Source: CAZTII01 sp964613305
GTDB lineage: Bacteria > Bacillota_I > Bacilli_A > Erysipelotrichales > Erysipelotrichaceae
Direction of reading: 5' to 3'
NCBI GenBank assembly: GCA_964613305.1
Contig: CAZTII010000004.1
Coordinates: forward strand, 1-53,533
Length of the DNA stretch: 53,533 nt
Numbering within the stretch: position 1 is the stretch's first letter; every line of letters begins with the position of its first letter. Position numbers and translations under genes: made by a program. Below are positions 34,162-43,912 of the stretch, one piece after another. The notes beneath the pieces are model-generated. The model was not told the origin of the DNA and did no database searches. It saw only the letters and a list, made by a program, of their open reading frames with translations.

Positions 34162-35418
34162 TTATGCTTGTTTTTTTAAGAATTGCTTCCAAACTAGTAC
34201 AGCAACACAACCTACAATCATCATAACGATTAAGAAACCAAAGAAATATTGATACCCTTTAACTCCTGGATAGCCATCAATTAACATACCTGCTAAGATA
34301 GATAAGAAGATTTCTGGTAAATAACCTACAGTAGAAATAATACCTGCTGCTGTTCCAGAGTATTCTTCTGGAATTCTTCCTTCATCCATCATCGCCCAAG
34401 TAAGTGCATAGTTAACATTGAAAAAGAAGTAAATAACTAAAAATAAAACAGTAAATAATACAACCGAAGAAGCTTGTAATGGTAGGGCTAAAATAGCACC
34501 AGTACCTACAGCCATCACGATAAATGATACAAATAATAAGTTTCCAGTTCCCATTTTATCAGCTAAGTAACCACCACCAATATTAGAGATTGGTGAAAGC
34601 CAACGTTTAAAGGCAGCAAGTGTAGCACCAAATGTTACCGTAGCACCAAGTAAGCTTGTAGCGTATGGTGTAAAATAATAAAGTGATAAGGTAAAAATAT
34701 AATTACAGAAAGTTACAATACCAATAATCCATACTGCAGGCATTTTAAGTACTTTACCAATGCCTTTCCATGAAATTTTTTCACTTTCTTCTACTTTTTC
34801 ATCTTTTGTTGTTAAGAATACAAAAATTCCCGTTAGAATTGTTAATACTGAATAGAAGATAATAACATAACGCATTCCTCTAACTTCATCGTTCATTGTT
34901 GAAACGCCAAATCTAAATGCTAAAACAGCAAGAGGAGCCATTACAGCAGCGGCAACGCCACGTCCTCCTTCAAAGAAACCGAAGGCTTTTCCTTGATCTT
35001 CACTTCCTGATAAAATACGAACAGCTTTAATACATGCTGGCCAGAAAGCAAATAATGATGATACTCCCCAAAATGCGTATAAAGCAACTAAAGCGGTAAA
35101 GTTAAGTGGTAATAAATGAACAAGTCCACCTAAACCAGTACCGATTAGTGAAAATGTTAAAATAAGTCGTATCGAGAATTTGTCAGCGACAACTCCTCCA
35201 AATAAATAAGAAATCATACCAAAGATTCCAAGTACACTTCCAAAAACACCCATTTGTGTGTTTGTCAGATTGTATGTTGCTAAATAAACATCGTAATAAT
35301 CATAGCGAAAGTACGGTAAACCGTAAATAATCGCTCCCCCAGCTGCAACGATTAAAATCGCTACAAAGTGCTTAGACATCTTTTCTCCTAAGCCAAGTTT
35401 TGTTAAAATATTTTTCAT
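34162..35418 (-). CDS. MFS transporter
   Basis: A 418-residue major facilitator with about 12 hydrophobic segments. The loop between helices 2 and 3 reads GGVVADKFSIRLIL, which fits the MFS G-x-x-x-D-R/K motif, and the second half repeats it as GGYLADKMG. The general look is of an organophosphate or organic-anion type transporter, but the substrate is not clear. Its position between another MFS gene and pepX suggests uptake of a peptide or amino-acid compound. The ribosome site is AAAGGAG. Confidence 0.88.
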   Translation of the reverse strand: MKNILTKLGLGEKMSKHFVAILIVAAGGAIIYGLPYFRYDYYDVYLATYNLTNTQMGVFGSVLGIFGMISYLFGGVVADKFSIRLILTFSLIGTGLGGLVHLLPLNFTALVALYAFWGVSSLFAFWPACIKAVRILSGSEDQGKAFGFFEGGRGVAAAVMAPLAVLAFRFGVSTMNDEVRGMRYVIIFYSVLTILTGIFVFLTTKDEKVEESEKISWKGIGKVLKMPAVWIIGIVTFCNYIFTLSLYYFTPYATSLLGATVTFGATLAAFKRWLSPISNIGGGYLADKMGTGNLLFVSFIVMAVGTGAILALPLQASSVVLFTVLFLVIYFFFNVNYALTWAMMDEGRIPEEYSGTAAGIISTVGYLPEIFLSILAGMLIDGYPGVKGYQYFFGFLIVMMIVGCVAVLVWKQFLKKQA

Positions 35419-35440
35419 TTCTATCTCCTTTTAAATGCTA

Positions 35441-36742
35441 TTATAACCCTTTTAATTCACTGTCACAATCACTTTTTTCAATTGTATTGTATTTCCATAA
35501 ACCAACGATTAAAATGATGGCCGCAACTAAATAAATGATGGCCGCAATGTAGTATGCATGACGATATCCTTCTTGATTTTTAAACAAAAAGGAACCCGTA
35601 AAATGACCACTAATAATGGAGGCAATACTAGAAACAAAACTAATTAAGGAAGCGTATGCAGGACGAAGAGTTGTTGGAACTAAATCCATGGAAAGGCTAC
35701 TATCGACTGGACTACCTAAGTTGGCTAAACCAGCGCGCATAAATAAAGCAACGCCAACAATCATTATTTTATAGTTGCTAAATCGATTTGCTTCAGCGAT
35801 AAGTATCATAAAAGGAATGGAAAAGACAAAGACGGTACCTAAAGTGGCAACTTGGCCAATCTTTTTTACGATGATTGGTGTAAACAACATAAAGATGGTA
35901 ATGGCTAAATATGATAAAGAAACTAAAAGAGAAGAAGTAGCTTTATCGATGTGTAAGTTGCGATTTAAAAAAACGGTGATATACGAAGTAAATAATCCCA
36001 TACCAAAGCTAATAAGAGCCCAATACGCTAAATAAATAAGGGCATCTTTATTTATTAATTGACGATAAATAGAAAGATTAAAGCGATTATTTTCTTGTTG
36101 ATAGTCATTTTTATTTTCTTTTAACAAGAGTAAAGGAATTGCGGATACAATACCAAGAATACCTACGATTAATAACGTTTTCTGATGAGCGCTTATGTAC
36201 CAAGTTCTTTCAATAGAAGAAAGGGTATCAACAAATGCAGTTAATTGTTTTGCTTGAGAATAATCTATTTTACCAATGATGGAGAATAATTTTACTGTTA
36301 CTAAACCACCTAAATACGTCGCTAAGAAATAGCCGATATAGCCAATATACCAGGCTTTTGTGTACCAATCGATTTTATCATCTTTCGTTGTGTAAATTGA
36401 AATAAACGGTGCTAATAAACTATAGTGAAGTTGAACTCCAGTTAAAGCGATTAGGGTCGCGATTAAATAAATCCATTGCGAGGAAAAGAAAATGGTCATT
36501 AGTAATGCTATAGAGGTTAAACTATTGCACAACAACAATAGTTTCTTATAGCCAATATATGGCACTAACAACATGATAACGGCGCTAAGCAATGTTGCAT
36601 AACCGTAAAATGCCCAAAACGATGTTGCCACCGAAATGGATACTTCTTGAAGATAATTAATGTATGTATCATATAGTAAACCAGACATGATATTGCTTAC
36701 AAAATAGCTAATGATAAAAAGAGAACAATTTCGTTTATTCAT
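35441..36742 (-). CDS. MFS transporter (second, divergent type)
   Basis: A 433-residue membrane protein with about 12 hydrophobic segments and an MFS-like organisation. It is not closely similar to the neighbouring 34162-35418 product, so the pair is not a recent duplication. The N-terminus SYFVSNIMSGLLYDTYINYLQ and the soluble central loop around KENKNDYQQENN are visible. The substrate is unknown. It is the first gene of the three-gene operon, with AAGGAG as its ribosome site and TATACT as a likely -10 near 36770. Confidence 0.82.
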   Translation of the reverse strand: MNKRNCSLFIISYFVSNIMSGLLYDTYINYLQEVSISVATSFWAFYGYATLLSAVIMLLVPYIGYKKLLLLCNSLTSIALLMTIFFSSQWIYLIATLIALTGVQLHYSLLAPFISIYTTKDDKIDWYTKAWYIGYIGYFLATYLGGLVTVKLFSIIGKIDYSQAKQLTAFVDTLSSIERTWYISAHQKTLLIVGILGIVSAIPLLLLKENKNDYQQENNRFNLSIYRQLINKDALIYLAYWALISFGMGLFTSYITVFLNRNLHIDKATSSLLVSLSYLAITIFMLFTPIIVKKIGQVATLGTVFVFSIPFMILIAEANRFSNYKIMIVGVALFMRAGLANLGSPVDSSLSMDLVPTTLRPAYASLISFVSSIASIISGHFTGSFLFKNQEGYRHAYYIAAIIYLVAAIILIVGLWKYNTIEKSDCDSELKGL

Positions 36743-36856
36743 AAAAAAATCTCCTTAGATTATCTTATAGTATACCTTAATTTTGTTGTTAGTTGTACTC
36801 AATCGTTTAAAATGTGTTACTATTATTAAGAAAAATTTAAACGGAAGGAAAAAGCC

Positions 36857-38521
36857 ATGAAAGTAGTCTTAACAACTCTAAACGCAAAGTATATTCATCC
36901 TAATGTAGCTCTTCGTTGGCTTTATGTTGCTCGTGATAAACAACATGATGTCCACATTAAGGAGTTTGTTATCCGTGATAATCTAGAAGATGTTGCCCAA
37001 CAATTGTCTCAAGAAAATGCGGATGTTATTGCTTTTTCAGTATATATTTGGAATGCGAAAGAAACAACCATTCTTATTCAACGACTTCATCAATTAAATC
37101 CATCGATTCGTTTATTAGTAGGTGGTCCTGAAGTAACGTATGACTATGATGATTGGTTAAATTTACCGATTGAAGGTATTGTCTTAGGTGAAGGAGAACG
37201 CGTCTTTTGGCAAGTTGTTAATGGTGATAGTAGTAATGAAAGTTTTGTTAATAAAGAAAAACCGTATGGTATTAGTGCAAAGGTTGACATCGCTTATTTA
37301 GAAACATTAGAAATACCTTATTTTTTAGAAATGGATAAAGAATCACAATCATCAAAATACATGTACATTGAAACTGGACGAGGTTGTCCGTTTCAATGTA
37401 GTTATTGTTTATCATCACTAGATAATCAAGTTCGCTATTTTAGCTTGGATTATATTGAAAAAGTGTTAAAGAAACTGGATGAAGTAACATGTAAACAAGT
37501 CAAATTTTTAGATCGAACATTTAATGCCGATAGTAAACGTTCCTTAGAGATATTACAGATTATTTTATCGCTTAAACACGATAAAAATTATCAGTTTGAA
37601 ATAATGATTGATATTGTTGATGAAGCTTTATTACAGCGCTTTATTGATGCGCCAAAAGGAATGTTTCGTTTTGAAGTAGGGGTTCAATCATTTAACGAAA
37701 AAAGTTTAAAAGCAGTACGCCGTTATACGAATATTGAACGATTAAAGAATAAAATAAAGTTAATGGTCGATCATGGATGTATTTTGCATACAGATTTAAT
37801 TGCTGGTCTTCCATATGAAGATATGGCAAGTTTTAAAATTTCATTTAATACGCTACTTTCACTAGGAAGTGATGAAATACAAGTAGGCATTTTAAAAGGG
37901 TTAAAAGGAACACGATTACGCAATGAAGCTGCGTTGTATGATTTAGTGTTTGATGATAAAGCACCATATACAATACAGAGTACACGATGGCTTACAAATC
38001 AAGAAATACAAGATATAGAATGCGTGTATTATGCGTGTGAAAAGATGTATAATAATAAACGTGCCAAAAATACGATTGATTATTTACTACAACAAGGAGT
38101 TAATGGATTTGATCTTTTGTATTCTCTAGGCAAACGTTGTAAAGAAAGCACAGAAGCAATGCAAGTAACAACGTATTTTACTTATTTGTTTGAAAGTATT
38201 CAAGAGAACACTTCTTATGATGATAGTATCATTGAAGCAATGTGTTTAATGGATTATATGAAATGTTTTAAACTTCGTCCAAAACCGTTGTTTAATACAG
38301 TAATTAGTAAAGAAATTAGAACAAAAATATATGAAGTTGCGATGAATACACTTGGACTTAGTGAACTAGATTGTTATCATTATTCTAGAATTGAAAAAGG
38401 ATTTATCGATAATACAATGATTTATCAATGTTGGATTTATCAGCCAACAGCACGATGTTATTATTTTACAGTAGAAGGGGAATTATATGATGAAAGAATG
38501 CATTATTGCCACAACGAATGA
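36857..38521 (+). CDS. B12-binding radical SAM protein (DUF4080-like)
   Basis: A 554-residue protein. Residues 1-130 form a cobalamin-binding-like Rossmann domain (VVLTTLNAKYIHPN, VGGPEVTYD, IVLGEGER). The radical SAM core follows with ETGRGCPFQCSYCLSS (CxxxCxxC) and FRFEVGVQSF. The last third resembles the DUF4080 region. The typical corrinoid-binding DxHxxG is not obvious, as in other members. The reaction is not known. It shares an operon with rdgB, overlapping it by 35 bases. Confidence 0.87.
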   Translation: MKVVLTTLNAKYIHPNVALRWLYVARDKQHDVHIKEFVIRDNLEDVAQQLSQENADVIAFSVYIWNAKETTILIQRLHQLNPSIRLLVGGPEVTYDYDDWLNLPIEGIVLGEGERVFWQVVNGDSSNESFVNKEKPYGISAKVDIAYLETLEIPYFLEMDKESQSSKYMYIETGRGCPFQCSYCLSSLDNQVRYFSLDYIEKVLKKLDEVTCKQVKFLDRTFNADSKRSLEILQIILSLKHDKNYQFEIMIDIVDEALLQRFIDAPKGMFRFEVGVQSFNEKSLKAVRRYTNIERLKNKIKLMVDHGCILHTDLIAGLPYEDMASFKISFNTLLSLGSDEIQVGILKGLKGTRLRNEAALYDLVFDDKAPYTIQSTRWLTNQEIQDIECVYYACEKMYNNKRAKNTIDYLLQQGVNGFDLLYSLGKRCKESTEAMQVTTYFTYLFESIQENTSYDDSIIEAMCLMDYMKCFKLRPKPLFNTVISKEIRTKIYEVAMNTLGLSELDCYHYSRIEKGFIDNTMIYQCWIYQPTARCYYFTVEGELYDERMHYCHNE

Positions 38522-39074
38522 TCATAAATTACATGAATACCGTACGATGCTTGAACCATTAGGATATTGTGTAAAAGGGTTAAAAGATTTAGAACCGATG
38601 GAAGAAATTGATGAAACAGGGACAACCTTTCAAGAAAATGCATTGATTAAAGCAAGAGAAGTGGCAAAGAAATTTCATGTTAGTTGTATTGCGGATGATT
38701 CAGGCATTGAAATTGATGCCTTTGGTGGTCAACCAGGGATATATAGTGCACGCTTTTTAGGACATGAAACTCCATATTCAGAAAAAAACGCTATTATTTT
38801 AGACCGAATGAAAAATGAAAAAAATCGTGCTTGTCGATTTGCTTGTGCTATTGCATATGTGCATGAAGACGGTAAAGAAAAAGTTTTTTTTGATACAATT
38901 GAAGGTGAAATTGCTTCAGTAAGTCAAGGGATTCGTGGTTTTGGCTATGATCCGATTTTCTATGTTGATTCATTAGGATGTACATTAGCTGAAATAAGTG
39001 AAGAAGAAAAAAATAAAATTTCCCATCGTGGTAAAGCGTGTCAACAACTACTACGCTATTTAAATGAACAATAA
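38487..39074 (+). CDS. rdgB: XTP/dITP diphosphatase
   Basis: A 195-residue HAM1/RdgB house-cleaning pyrophosphatase that hydrolyses XTP and dITP. The conserved segments are IATTNDHKLHEY at the start, TFQENALIKAREV, ADDSGIEIDAFGGQPGIYSARF, GFGYDPIFY and SHRGKA. It begins inside the radical SAM gene and has AAGGGG six bases before the first ATG. Confidence 0.95.
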   Translation: MMKECIIATTNDHKLHEYRTMLEPLGYCVKGLKDLEPMEEIDETGTTFQENALIKAREVAKKFHVSCIADDSGIEIDAFGGQPGIYSARFLGHETPYSEKNAIILDRMKNEKNRACRFACAIAYVHEDGKEKVFFDTIEGEIASVSQGIRGFGYDPIFYVDSLGCTLAEISEEEKNKISHRGKACQQLLRYLNEQ

Positions 39075-39585
39075 AATACTAGGAGTCATAACAGGTTTCT
39101 ACGTGCCACTATTATCGTTGATACTTACTATTGTTAATCCTTTAATCTATAATAATCATCAAAGTTATGATGTTACACTATGGTTATTATCTTTAAAAGA
39201 CAATCATTCAATACAATACTTTACCCAAGAAGAAATAAGTCATCTTATTGAAGTAAAACAAGTGTTTATTTATTTTATATGGATTGTTGTATTTATCACG
39301 ATATTTCTTTTATTCACTGTTAAAAAAGAAACAATGAGTTTTTTATCGTTTAAACAAGGAATACAACAAGCACAATGGATGTTACTAAGTATATTTATGA
39401 TTATTTTTATCGATAAAGAACAAGCATGGATAAACTTTCATCAACTTTTGTTTAAAACTAATTATATTTTTGATCCATCACACTATATACTTACTACGTA
39501 TTTTCCATTTTCATTTTTTATTTCCATCTTTCTTATAACAAGTAGTCTTAGTCTTATTTTATATATGATAATTAGGAGGTTTTAA
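39064..39585 (+). CDS. DUF1461-type integral membrane protein
   Basis: A 173-residue membrane protein with four hydrophobic segments (about 8-28, 68-85, 100-120 and 148-168). The order YDVTLWLL, FTQEEISHLIEVKQVF, WINFHQLLF and TTYFPFSFF matches the DUF1461 (TIGR01906) pattern as I know it. No function is established. It overlaps rdgB by 11 bases. Confidence 0.72.
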   Translation: MNNKILGVITGFYVPLLSLILTIVNPLIYNNHQSYDVTLWLLSLKDNHSIQYFTQEEISHLIEVKQVFIYFIWIVVFITIFLLFTVKKETMSFLSFKQGIQQAQWMLLSIFMIIFIDKEQAWINFHQLLFKTNYIFDPSHYILTTYFPFSFFISIFLITSSLSLILYMIIRRF

Positions 39586-39586
39586 G

Positions 39587-40093
39587 ATGATACATGTTTG
39601 TTTATACCAACCCGAAATTCCTCAAAATACTGGAAATATTATTCGTACATGCATGGCAACCAATACGACACTCCATCTCATCGAACCATTAGGTTTTACG
39701 ATGGATGAAAAACAATGTAAACGAGCAGCTTTAGATTATCGTTATTGTTGTGCTATTCAACGATATTCTTGTTGGCAAGAATTTGTAGAAAAAAATAATG
39801 GTTCCTTTTATTATGTCACCCGTTATGGTAAACATCATCCTGATGAATTTAAGTATAATGAGGTTAAAGAAGATATTTATTTGATTTTTGGTAAAGAAAG
39901 TACTGGAATTCCAAAAGAAATATTACGCGAGCATCAAGAGCGTTGTATTCGTTTACCAATGGTAAAAACAGCACGTTCCTTAAATCTATCGAATTGTGTC
40001 GCCATCTGTGTGTATGAAGTATTAAGACAACTTAACTACGAAGGATTAAGCGATGTGGAATGTTTAAAAGGTGAAAATTGGTTGGATGATTAA
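39587..40093 (+). CDS. trmL: tRNA (cytidine/uridine-34-2'-O)-methyltransferase
   Basis: A 168-residue SPOUT methyltransferase. The motifs are LYQPEIPQNTGNIIRTCMA, HLIEPLGF, FGKESTGIP and the C-terminal knot RSLNLSNCVAI. It modifies the wobble base of tRNA-Leu species. AGGAGG is six bases before the ATG; the gene follows DUF1461 closely. Confidence 0.95.
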   Translation: MIHVCLYQPEIPQNTGNIIRTCMATNTTLHLIEPLGFTMDEKQCKRAALDYRYCCAIQRYSCWQEFVEKNNGSFYYVTRYGKHHPDEFKYNEVKEDIYLIFGKESTGIPKEILREHQERCIRLPMVKTARSLNLSNCVAICVYEVLRQLNYEGLSDVECLKGENWLDD

Positions 40094-40127
40094 CTATGTT
40101 AAATGATGGTTAAATCCAACTTTTTTT
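40081..40127 (+). terminator. Terminator overlapping the end of trmL
   Basis: GTTGGAT..TTAAC pairs with GTTAAATCCAAC, with a two-base bulge, followed by T7. The 5' arm covers the last trmL codons and stop. Confidence 0.7.
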
Positions 40128-40167
40128 AATGGTTTTATAGTATTATGTAGTCGAAAAGAGGTATCTT

Positions 40168-40977
40168 ATGAATAAAGTAATCATGATTGTATTAGATGGA
40201 TTAAGTTGTGAGGTAGCATATAAAACACTTGGATTTATGGAACATATGGTAGAAAATAAACAATGTGCTCGCTATAGTGTAAAAACAGAATTACCGGCGA
40301 TGTCAAGGCCATTGTATGAAGTATTATTAACTGGTGTAAAACCAATTGAAAGTGGTATTGTTAATAATATGGTGAATCGTTTAAGTAAAGAAAAAAGTAT
40401 TTTTCATTTAGCACAAGAAAATAATTTAGTTACCGCAGCTTCAGCGTATTATTGGGTGTGTGAACTATACTGTAAGTCACCTTTTGATAAAATTAATGAT
40501 CGAATTATTTTAAATAGCACTACTCCTATTAATCATGGTATTTATTATTATGAAGATAGTTATCCAGATACTCATTGTTTTGCGGATGGAAATTATTTAG
40601 TGAATACGTACAATCCTGATTTTTTATTGGTACACTCAATGAATATTGATGATATTGGTCATCAATATGGTGGAAGAAGCACTGAATTATTACGTCAAGC
40701 AGTAAAAGTGGATGTCATTTTATCAACAGTTATTCCTCTATGGTTATCGAAAGGGTATCAAATTGTTGTAACATCTGACCATGGTATGAATGAACATCAT
40801 TTCCATAATATGCGAAACGATGTAGAAAGTTTGACTCCATTGTATATTTTTTCGGATAAAATTGACAAGAAAGATTGTGTTGATGAAATCATCGACCAAA
40901 AAGAAATTACATCGTTGTTATGTAAGTTGTTACAAATTGAAAAAAGCGAAGCGATGAAAGAATGTTCTATTCAATAA
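40168..40977 (+). CDS. Alkaline-phosphatase-superfamily phosphodiesterase/phosphatase
   Basis: A 269-residue protein of the nucleotide pyrophosphatase/phosphodiesterase branch. Metal ligand Asp10 lies in IVLDGLS. The nucleophile position is Ser46 in LPAMSRPLYEVLLTG, where nucleotide pyrophosphatases have Thr. Further metal ligands are seen in IDDIGHQYG and SDHGMNEHH. There is no signal peptide, so it acts on a cytoplasmic substrate. At 269 residues it is shorter than most family members. It lies just upstream of an ABC importer operon that ends in a PHP phosphoesterase, which suggests it processes the imported phosphorus compound. It has its own terminator. Confidence 0.85.
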   Translation: MNKVIMIVLDGLSCEVAYKTLGFMEHMVENKQCARYSVKTELPAMSRPLYEVLLTGVKPIESGIVNNMVNRLSKEKSIFHLAQENNLVTAASAYYWVCELYCKSPFDKINDRIILNSTTPINHGIYYYEDSYPDTHCFADGNYLVNTYNPDFLLVHSMNIDDIGHQYGGRSTELLRQAVKVDVILSTVIPLWLSKGYQIVVTSDHGMNEHHFHNMRNDVESLTPLYIFSDKIDKKDCVDEIIDQKEITSLLCKLLQIEKSEAMKECSIQ

Positions 40978-41001
40978 CTGATAAATTTCAGTTATTTTTT
41001 T
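40973..41001 (+). terminator. Terminator after the AP-superfamily gene
   Basis: AATAACTGA / TCAGTTATT with the loop TAAATT runs into a T-rich tract. It overlaps the stop codon. Confidence 0.75.
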
Positions 41002-41032
41002 ATGTATATTATACTTGTTGATTACATGGTTT

Positions 41033-41062
41033 TAACAATTGATTGATATAATCCCCTTGTTA
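41033..41062 (+). promoter_or_regulatory. -10 element of the ABC operon within an inverted repeat
   Basis: TATAAT at 41047-41052 lies between TAACAA (41033-41038) and TTGTTA (41057-41062), an inverted repeat with an 18-bp spacer. No good -35 is seen. A regulator site is possible but the repeat is short. Confidence 0.35.
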
Positions 41063-41090
41063 GAAAAAAACTGACGAAAGAGGAAAAACT

Positions 41091-42215
41091 ATGAATATCA
41101 AAAAGAATTTGATGCTTGGATTATCGTTGGCCTTGCTTGTTACCATGGCAGGTTGTACAGAAACAAAAACAGACGACAAAGCTAAAACAGAAGTGAAAAC
41201 TGAACTTGATTTAAATGCAATGAAGTTAGATGACATTATTGCAAAAGCAAAAGAAGAAGGAAGAGTTGATTCAGTTGGTATGCCAGATACATGGGCAAAT
41301 TGGGGCGATACTTGGAAACAACTTAACGAGAAGTATGGTTTAGCTCATAGTGATGTTGATATGAGTTCTGCGGAAGAATTAGCGTTATTTGAAGCAGAAA
41401 AAGATGCGCCAACGAAAGACATTGGAGATGTTGGGCAATCATTTGGACCAGTTGCGGTAACTAAAAACTTAACTATTCCATATAAAACGTCTTATTGGAA
41501 TGAAATTCCTGATTGGGCAAAAGATAAAGATGGTAATTGGATTATTGCTTACTATGGTACGATGTCATTTATTACAAACAACAACACAGTAAAACAAGCT
41601 CCAACATCATTTGCTGATTTATTAAAAGGTGACTATAAAGTATCTCTTGGTGATGTAAATGCGGGTACACAATCACAAATCGCTGTATTATCAGCTTCGA
41701 TTGCTAATGGTGGTAGTGAAGAAAATCTTCAACCTGGTATCGACTTATTTAAAGAATTAGCAAAACAAGGAAGAATTGATTTAGGTGCTAATAGTTTAGC
41801 ACGTCTTGAAAAAGGTGAAATTGATGTTGCGGTTATGTGGGATTTTAACGCTTTAAACTATAAAAATAAAATTGAAGCAAGCAATCCTAATTTAACATTT
41901 ACTGTTACAATTCCTTTAGATGGTAGTATTCAAAGTGGTTATACAACAGTTATTAATAAATATGCTCCACATCCTCATGCTGCTGCTTTAGCAAGAGAAT
42001 ACATCTTAAGTGATGAAGGACAAATCAATTTAGCGAGAGGTTATGCAAAACCTATCCGTAATGTAAATTTACCAGAAGATGTTAAGAAGATTATGATTCC
42101 TGATGAACAATACGTAAAAGCTCGTCCAATTCAAAACTTTGAAGCATGGGCTGCAAGTGCTAAAAAAGTTGGCCAACTATGGCAAGAACAAGTTTTAGTA
42201 GAAATTAAACAGTAA
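41091..42215 (+). CDS. ABC transporter substrate-binding lipoprotein (PotD/ferric-type)
   Basis: A 374-residue binding protein. The signal peptide ends in MAGC with the lipidated Cys near residue 22, followed by a charged linker rich in Lys, Thr and Glu. The fold is the family 1 / PotD type; visible segments include YYGTMSFITNN, SFADLLKG, VAVMWDFNA and a C-terminal ASAKKVGQLW. It is the first gene of the importer operon and is followed by a stable hairpin, usual where binding protein is made in excess. The ligand is not evident; flanking phosphohydrolases point to a phosphorus-containing compound. Confidence 0.88.
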   Translation: MNIKKNLMLGLSLALLVTMAGCTETKTDDKAKTEVKTELDLNAMKLDDIIAKAKEEGRVDSVGMPDTWANWGDTWKQLNEKYGLAHSDVDMSSAEELALFEAEKDAPTKDIGDVGQSFGPVAVTKNLTIPYKTSYWNEIPDWAKDKDGNWIIAYYGTMSFITNNNTVKQAPTSFADLLKGDYKVSLGDVNAGTQSQIAVLSASIANGGSEENLQPGIDLFKELAKQGRIDLGANSLARLEKGEIDVAVMWDFNALNYKNKIEASNPNLTFTVTIPLDGSIQSGYTTVINKYAPHPHAAALAREYILSDEGQINLARGYAKPIRNVNLPEDVKKIMIPDEQYVKARPIQNFEAWAASAKKVGQLWQEQVLVEIKQ

Positions 42216-42223
42216 TAGTACTA

Positions 42224-42251
42224 GTTAAGACAGCCAAACGGCTGTCTTAAC
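42224..42251 (+). other. Strong intercistronic hairpin after the binding-protein gene
   Basis: A perfect 12-bp stem, GTTAAGACAGCC / GGCTGTCTTAAC with the loop AAAC, has no T run. It is probably a partial terminator or 3' mRNA stabiliser that raises binding-protein levels over the permeases. Confidence 0.7.
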
Positions 42252-42275
42252 AATTTATAGATTGAGGTGAATGTT

Positions 42276-43124
42276 TTGACAAGAAAAAGAGATACATTGT
42301 TTTACTTATTACTATTATTGCCGTTGTTACTACTGTTGGTATTTGTCGAAATAATACCATTAATTTCCATGATCGTTAAAAGCTTTATTCAAGAAGAAAC
42401 AGGACTTATCGGTTTGTATAATTTTAAGGAAATATTTGCGAATAAGTTTTATGCGATGTCAATTTCTAATAGTATTGGCTTATCGATTAAATCGTCTATT
42501 ATTGGTATCGCTATTGCTTTATTTGGTGCTAGTAGTTTACATAATTTACAAGGTAAATGGAAAACAACGTTCCTTAAAATACTTAATATGACATCCAATT
42601 TTGCTGGGGTTCCACTCGCATTTAGTTTTATGATTTTATTAGGAAATACTGGTTTCTTTGTATTAGTTGGCAAGAAATTTGGTGTTGATTATTTAGCAAA
42701 TTTTAATTTATATTCGACATCAGGAATGTTATTAACCTATATTTATTTTCAAATACCTTTAGCAACCCTATTGCTATATCCTTCTTTTACATCAATTAAA
42801 AAAGAATATCGTGAAGCAGCAGAATTATTACATACATCAACGTTTAATTTTTGGCGATACATAGCGATTCCTATTTTATTGCCTAGTATTATGGGAACAT
42901 TTAGTGTCTTATTTGCTAATTCGATAGCTGCATATGCGACCGCACATGCACTGATTGGTAGAAATTATGCGCTACTTCCAATTCGTATTTCGATGATGTT
43001 TGTTGGCGATATCGTTCAGCGTCAAGAGATGGGAAGTGCCTTATCATTGGTATTGATGATGTTGATGGGAATTATTACTTTTTCAACAAACTTAATTAGT
43101 AAAATGATGAAAAGGGGAGAATAA
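42276..43124 (+). CDS. ABC transporter permease (first)
   Basis: A 282-residue permease with about six membrane helices. The EAA loop is EAAELLHTSTFNFWRYIAIP, with His replacing the usual Gly. The start appears to be TTG at 42276, six bases after GAGGTG; a GTG at 42267 lies within that ribosome site. It pairs with the next gene to form the membrane channel. Confidence 0.87.
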   Translation: MTRKRDTLFYLLLLLPLLLLLVFVEIIPLISMIVKSFIQEETGLIGLYNFKEIFANKFYAMSISNSIGLSIKSSIIGIAIALFGASSLHNLQGKWKTTFLKILNMTSNFAGVPLAFSFMILLGNTGFFVLVGKKFGVDYLANFNLYSTSGMLLTYIYFQIPLATLLLYPSFTSIKKEYREAAELLHTSTFNFWRYIAIPILLPSIMGTFSVLFANSIAAYATAHALIGRNYALLPIRISMMFVGDIVQRQEMGSALSLVLMMLMGIITFSTNLISKMMKRGE

Positions 43125-43125
43125 A

Positions 43126-43911
43126 ATGGAACGTAAAAATTATTTTTCAAAAAGTATTGTCATCATTCTTTCCTTTGTTTTACTATTACCAGCACTGATG
43201 TTACTGTTGTATTCCTTGTTTGATGATTTTACAACAATCATTCCAAGAGGATTTACTTTAAGTTATTATGTTTCCGTTTTAATGAATAAACGCATTGTAG
43301 CGGCATTACTTCGAACCATAGTTTTGTCATTTATTCCAACGACAATTATGTTAGTTGTGTTGTTGCTTGGATTATATGCGATGGAAATGAAATTTAAAGC
43401 ATATGAAAAATACTTAAATGTCTTAGTAACTATACCGTATGCCATTCAAGGAGTAATCTTAGCAGTTAGTTTATTAGGAATTTATATCGGTGGTAATTCG
43501 ATTTTATCCAATCGTTTTGTCTTGTTAGTTTCAGCGTATTGTATCGTTATAATGCCTTATATGTATCAAGGAATAAAAAATACAATGAATACTATCAATA
43601 TGAAAGTATTACTAGAAGCAGCTGAAGTACTAGGGGCAAGTAAATTTTATGCATACATTACAATTATTATTCCTAGTATGAAAAATGGAATAGTTGTTAG
43701 TTTTTTACTTTCGATGGGAATGGTTTTCTCTGATTATGTACTCGTAAATATTCTAGCTGGAAGCCATTATGAAACAATCTCTATTTATTTAAGAAAACTA
43801 ATGGCTCAATCTGGACAAGCATCAAGTGTTATTTCAGTGTTAATGTTTATGGTGATGGTAACATTATCTAGTGTTGTACTAGGTGGTACAAAGAAAAAGA
43901 GTGAGGAATAA
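43126..43911 (+). CDS. ABC transporter permease (second)
   Basis: A 261-residue permease with six hydrophobic segments. Its EAA loop EAAEVLGASKFYAYITIIIP is complete. It starts one base after the first permease stop, with AAGGGGAG as ribosome site, and is followed by the ATPase gene one base later. Confidence 0.9.
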   Translation: MERKNYFSKSIVIILSFVLLLPALMLLLYSLFDDFTTIIPRGFTLSYYVSVLMNKRIVAALLRTIVLSFIPTTIMLVVLLLGLYAMEMKFKAYEKYLNVLVTIPYAIQGVILAVSLLGIYIGGNSILSNRFVLLVSAYCIVIMPYMYQGIKNTMNTINMKVLLEAAEVLGASKFYAYITIIIPSMKNGIVVSFLLSMGMVFSDYVLVNILAGSHYETISIYLRKLMAQSGQASSVISVLMFMVMVTLSSVVLGGTKKKSEE

Positions 43912-43912
43912 G

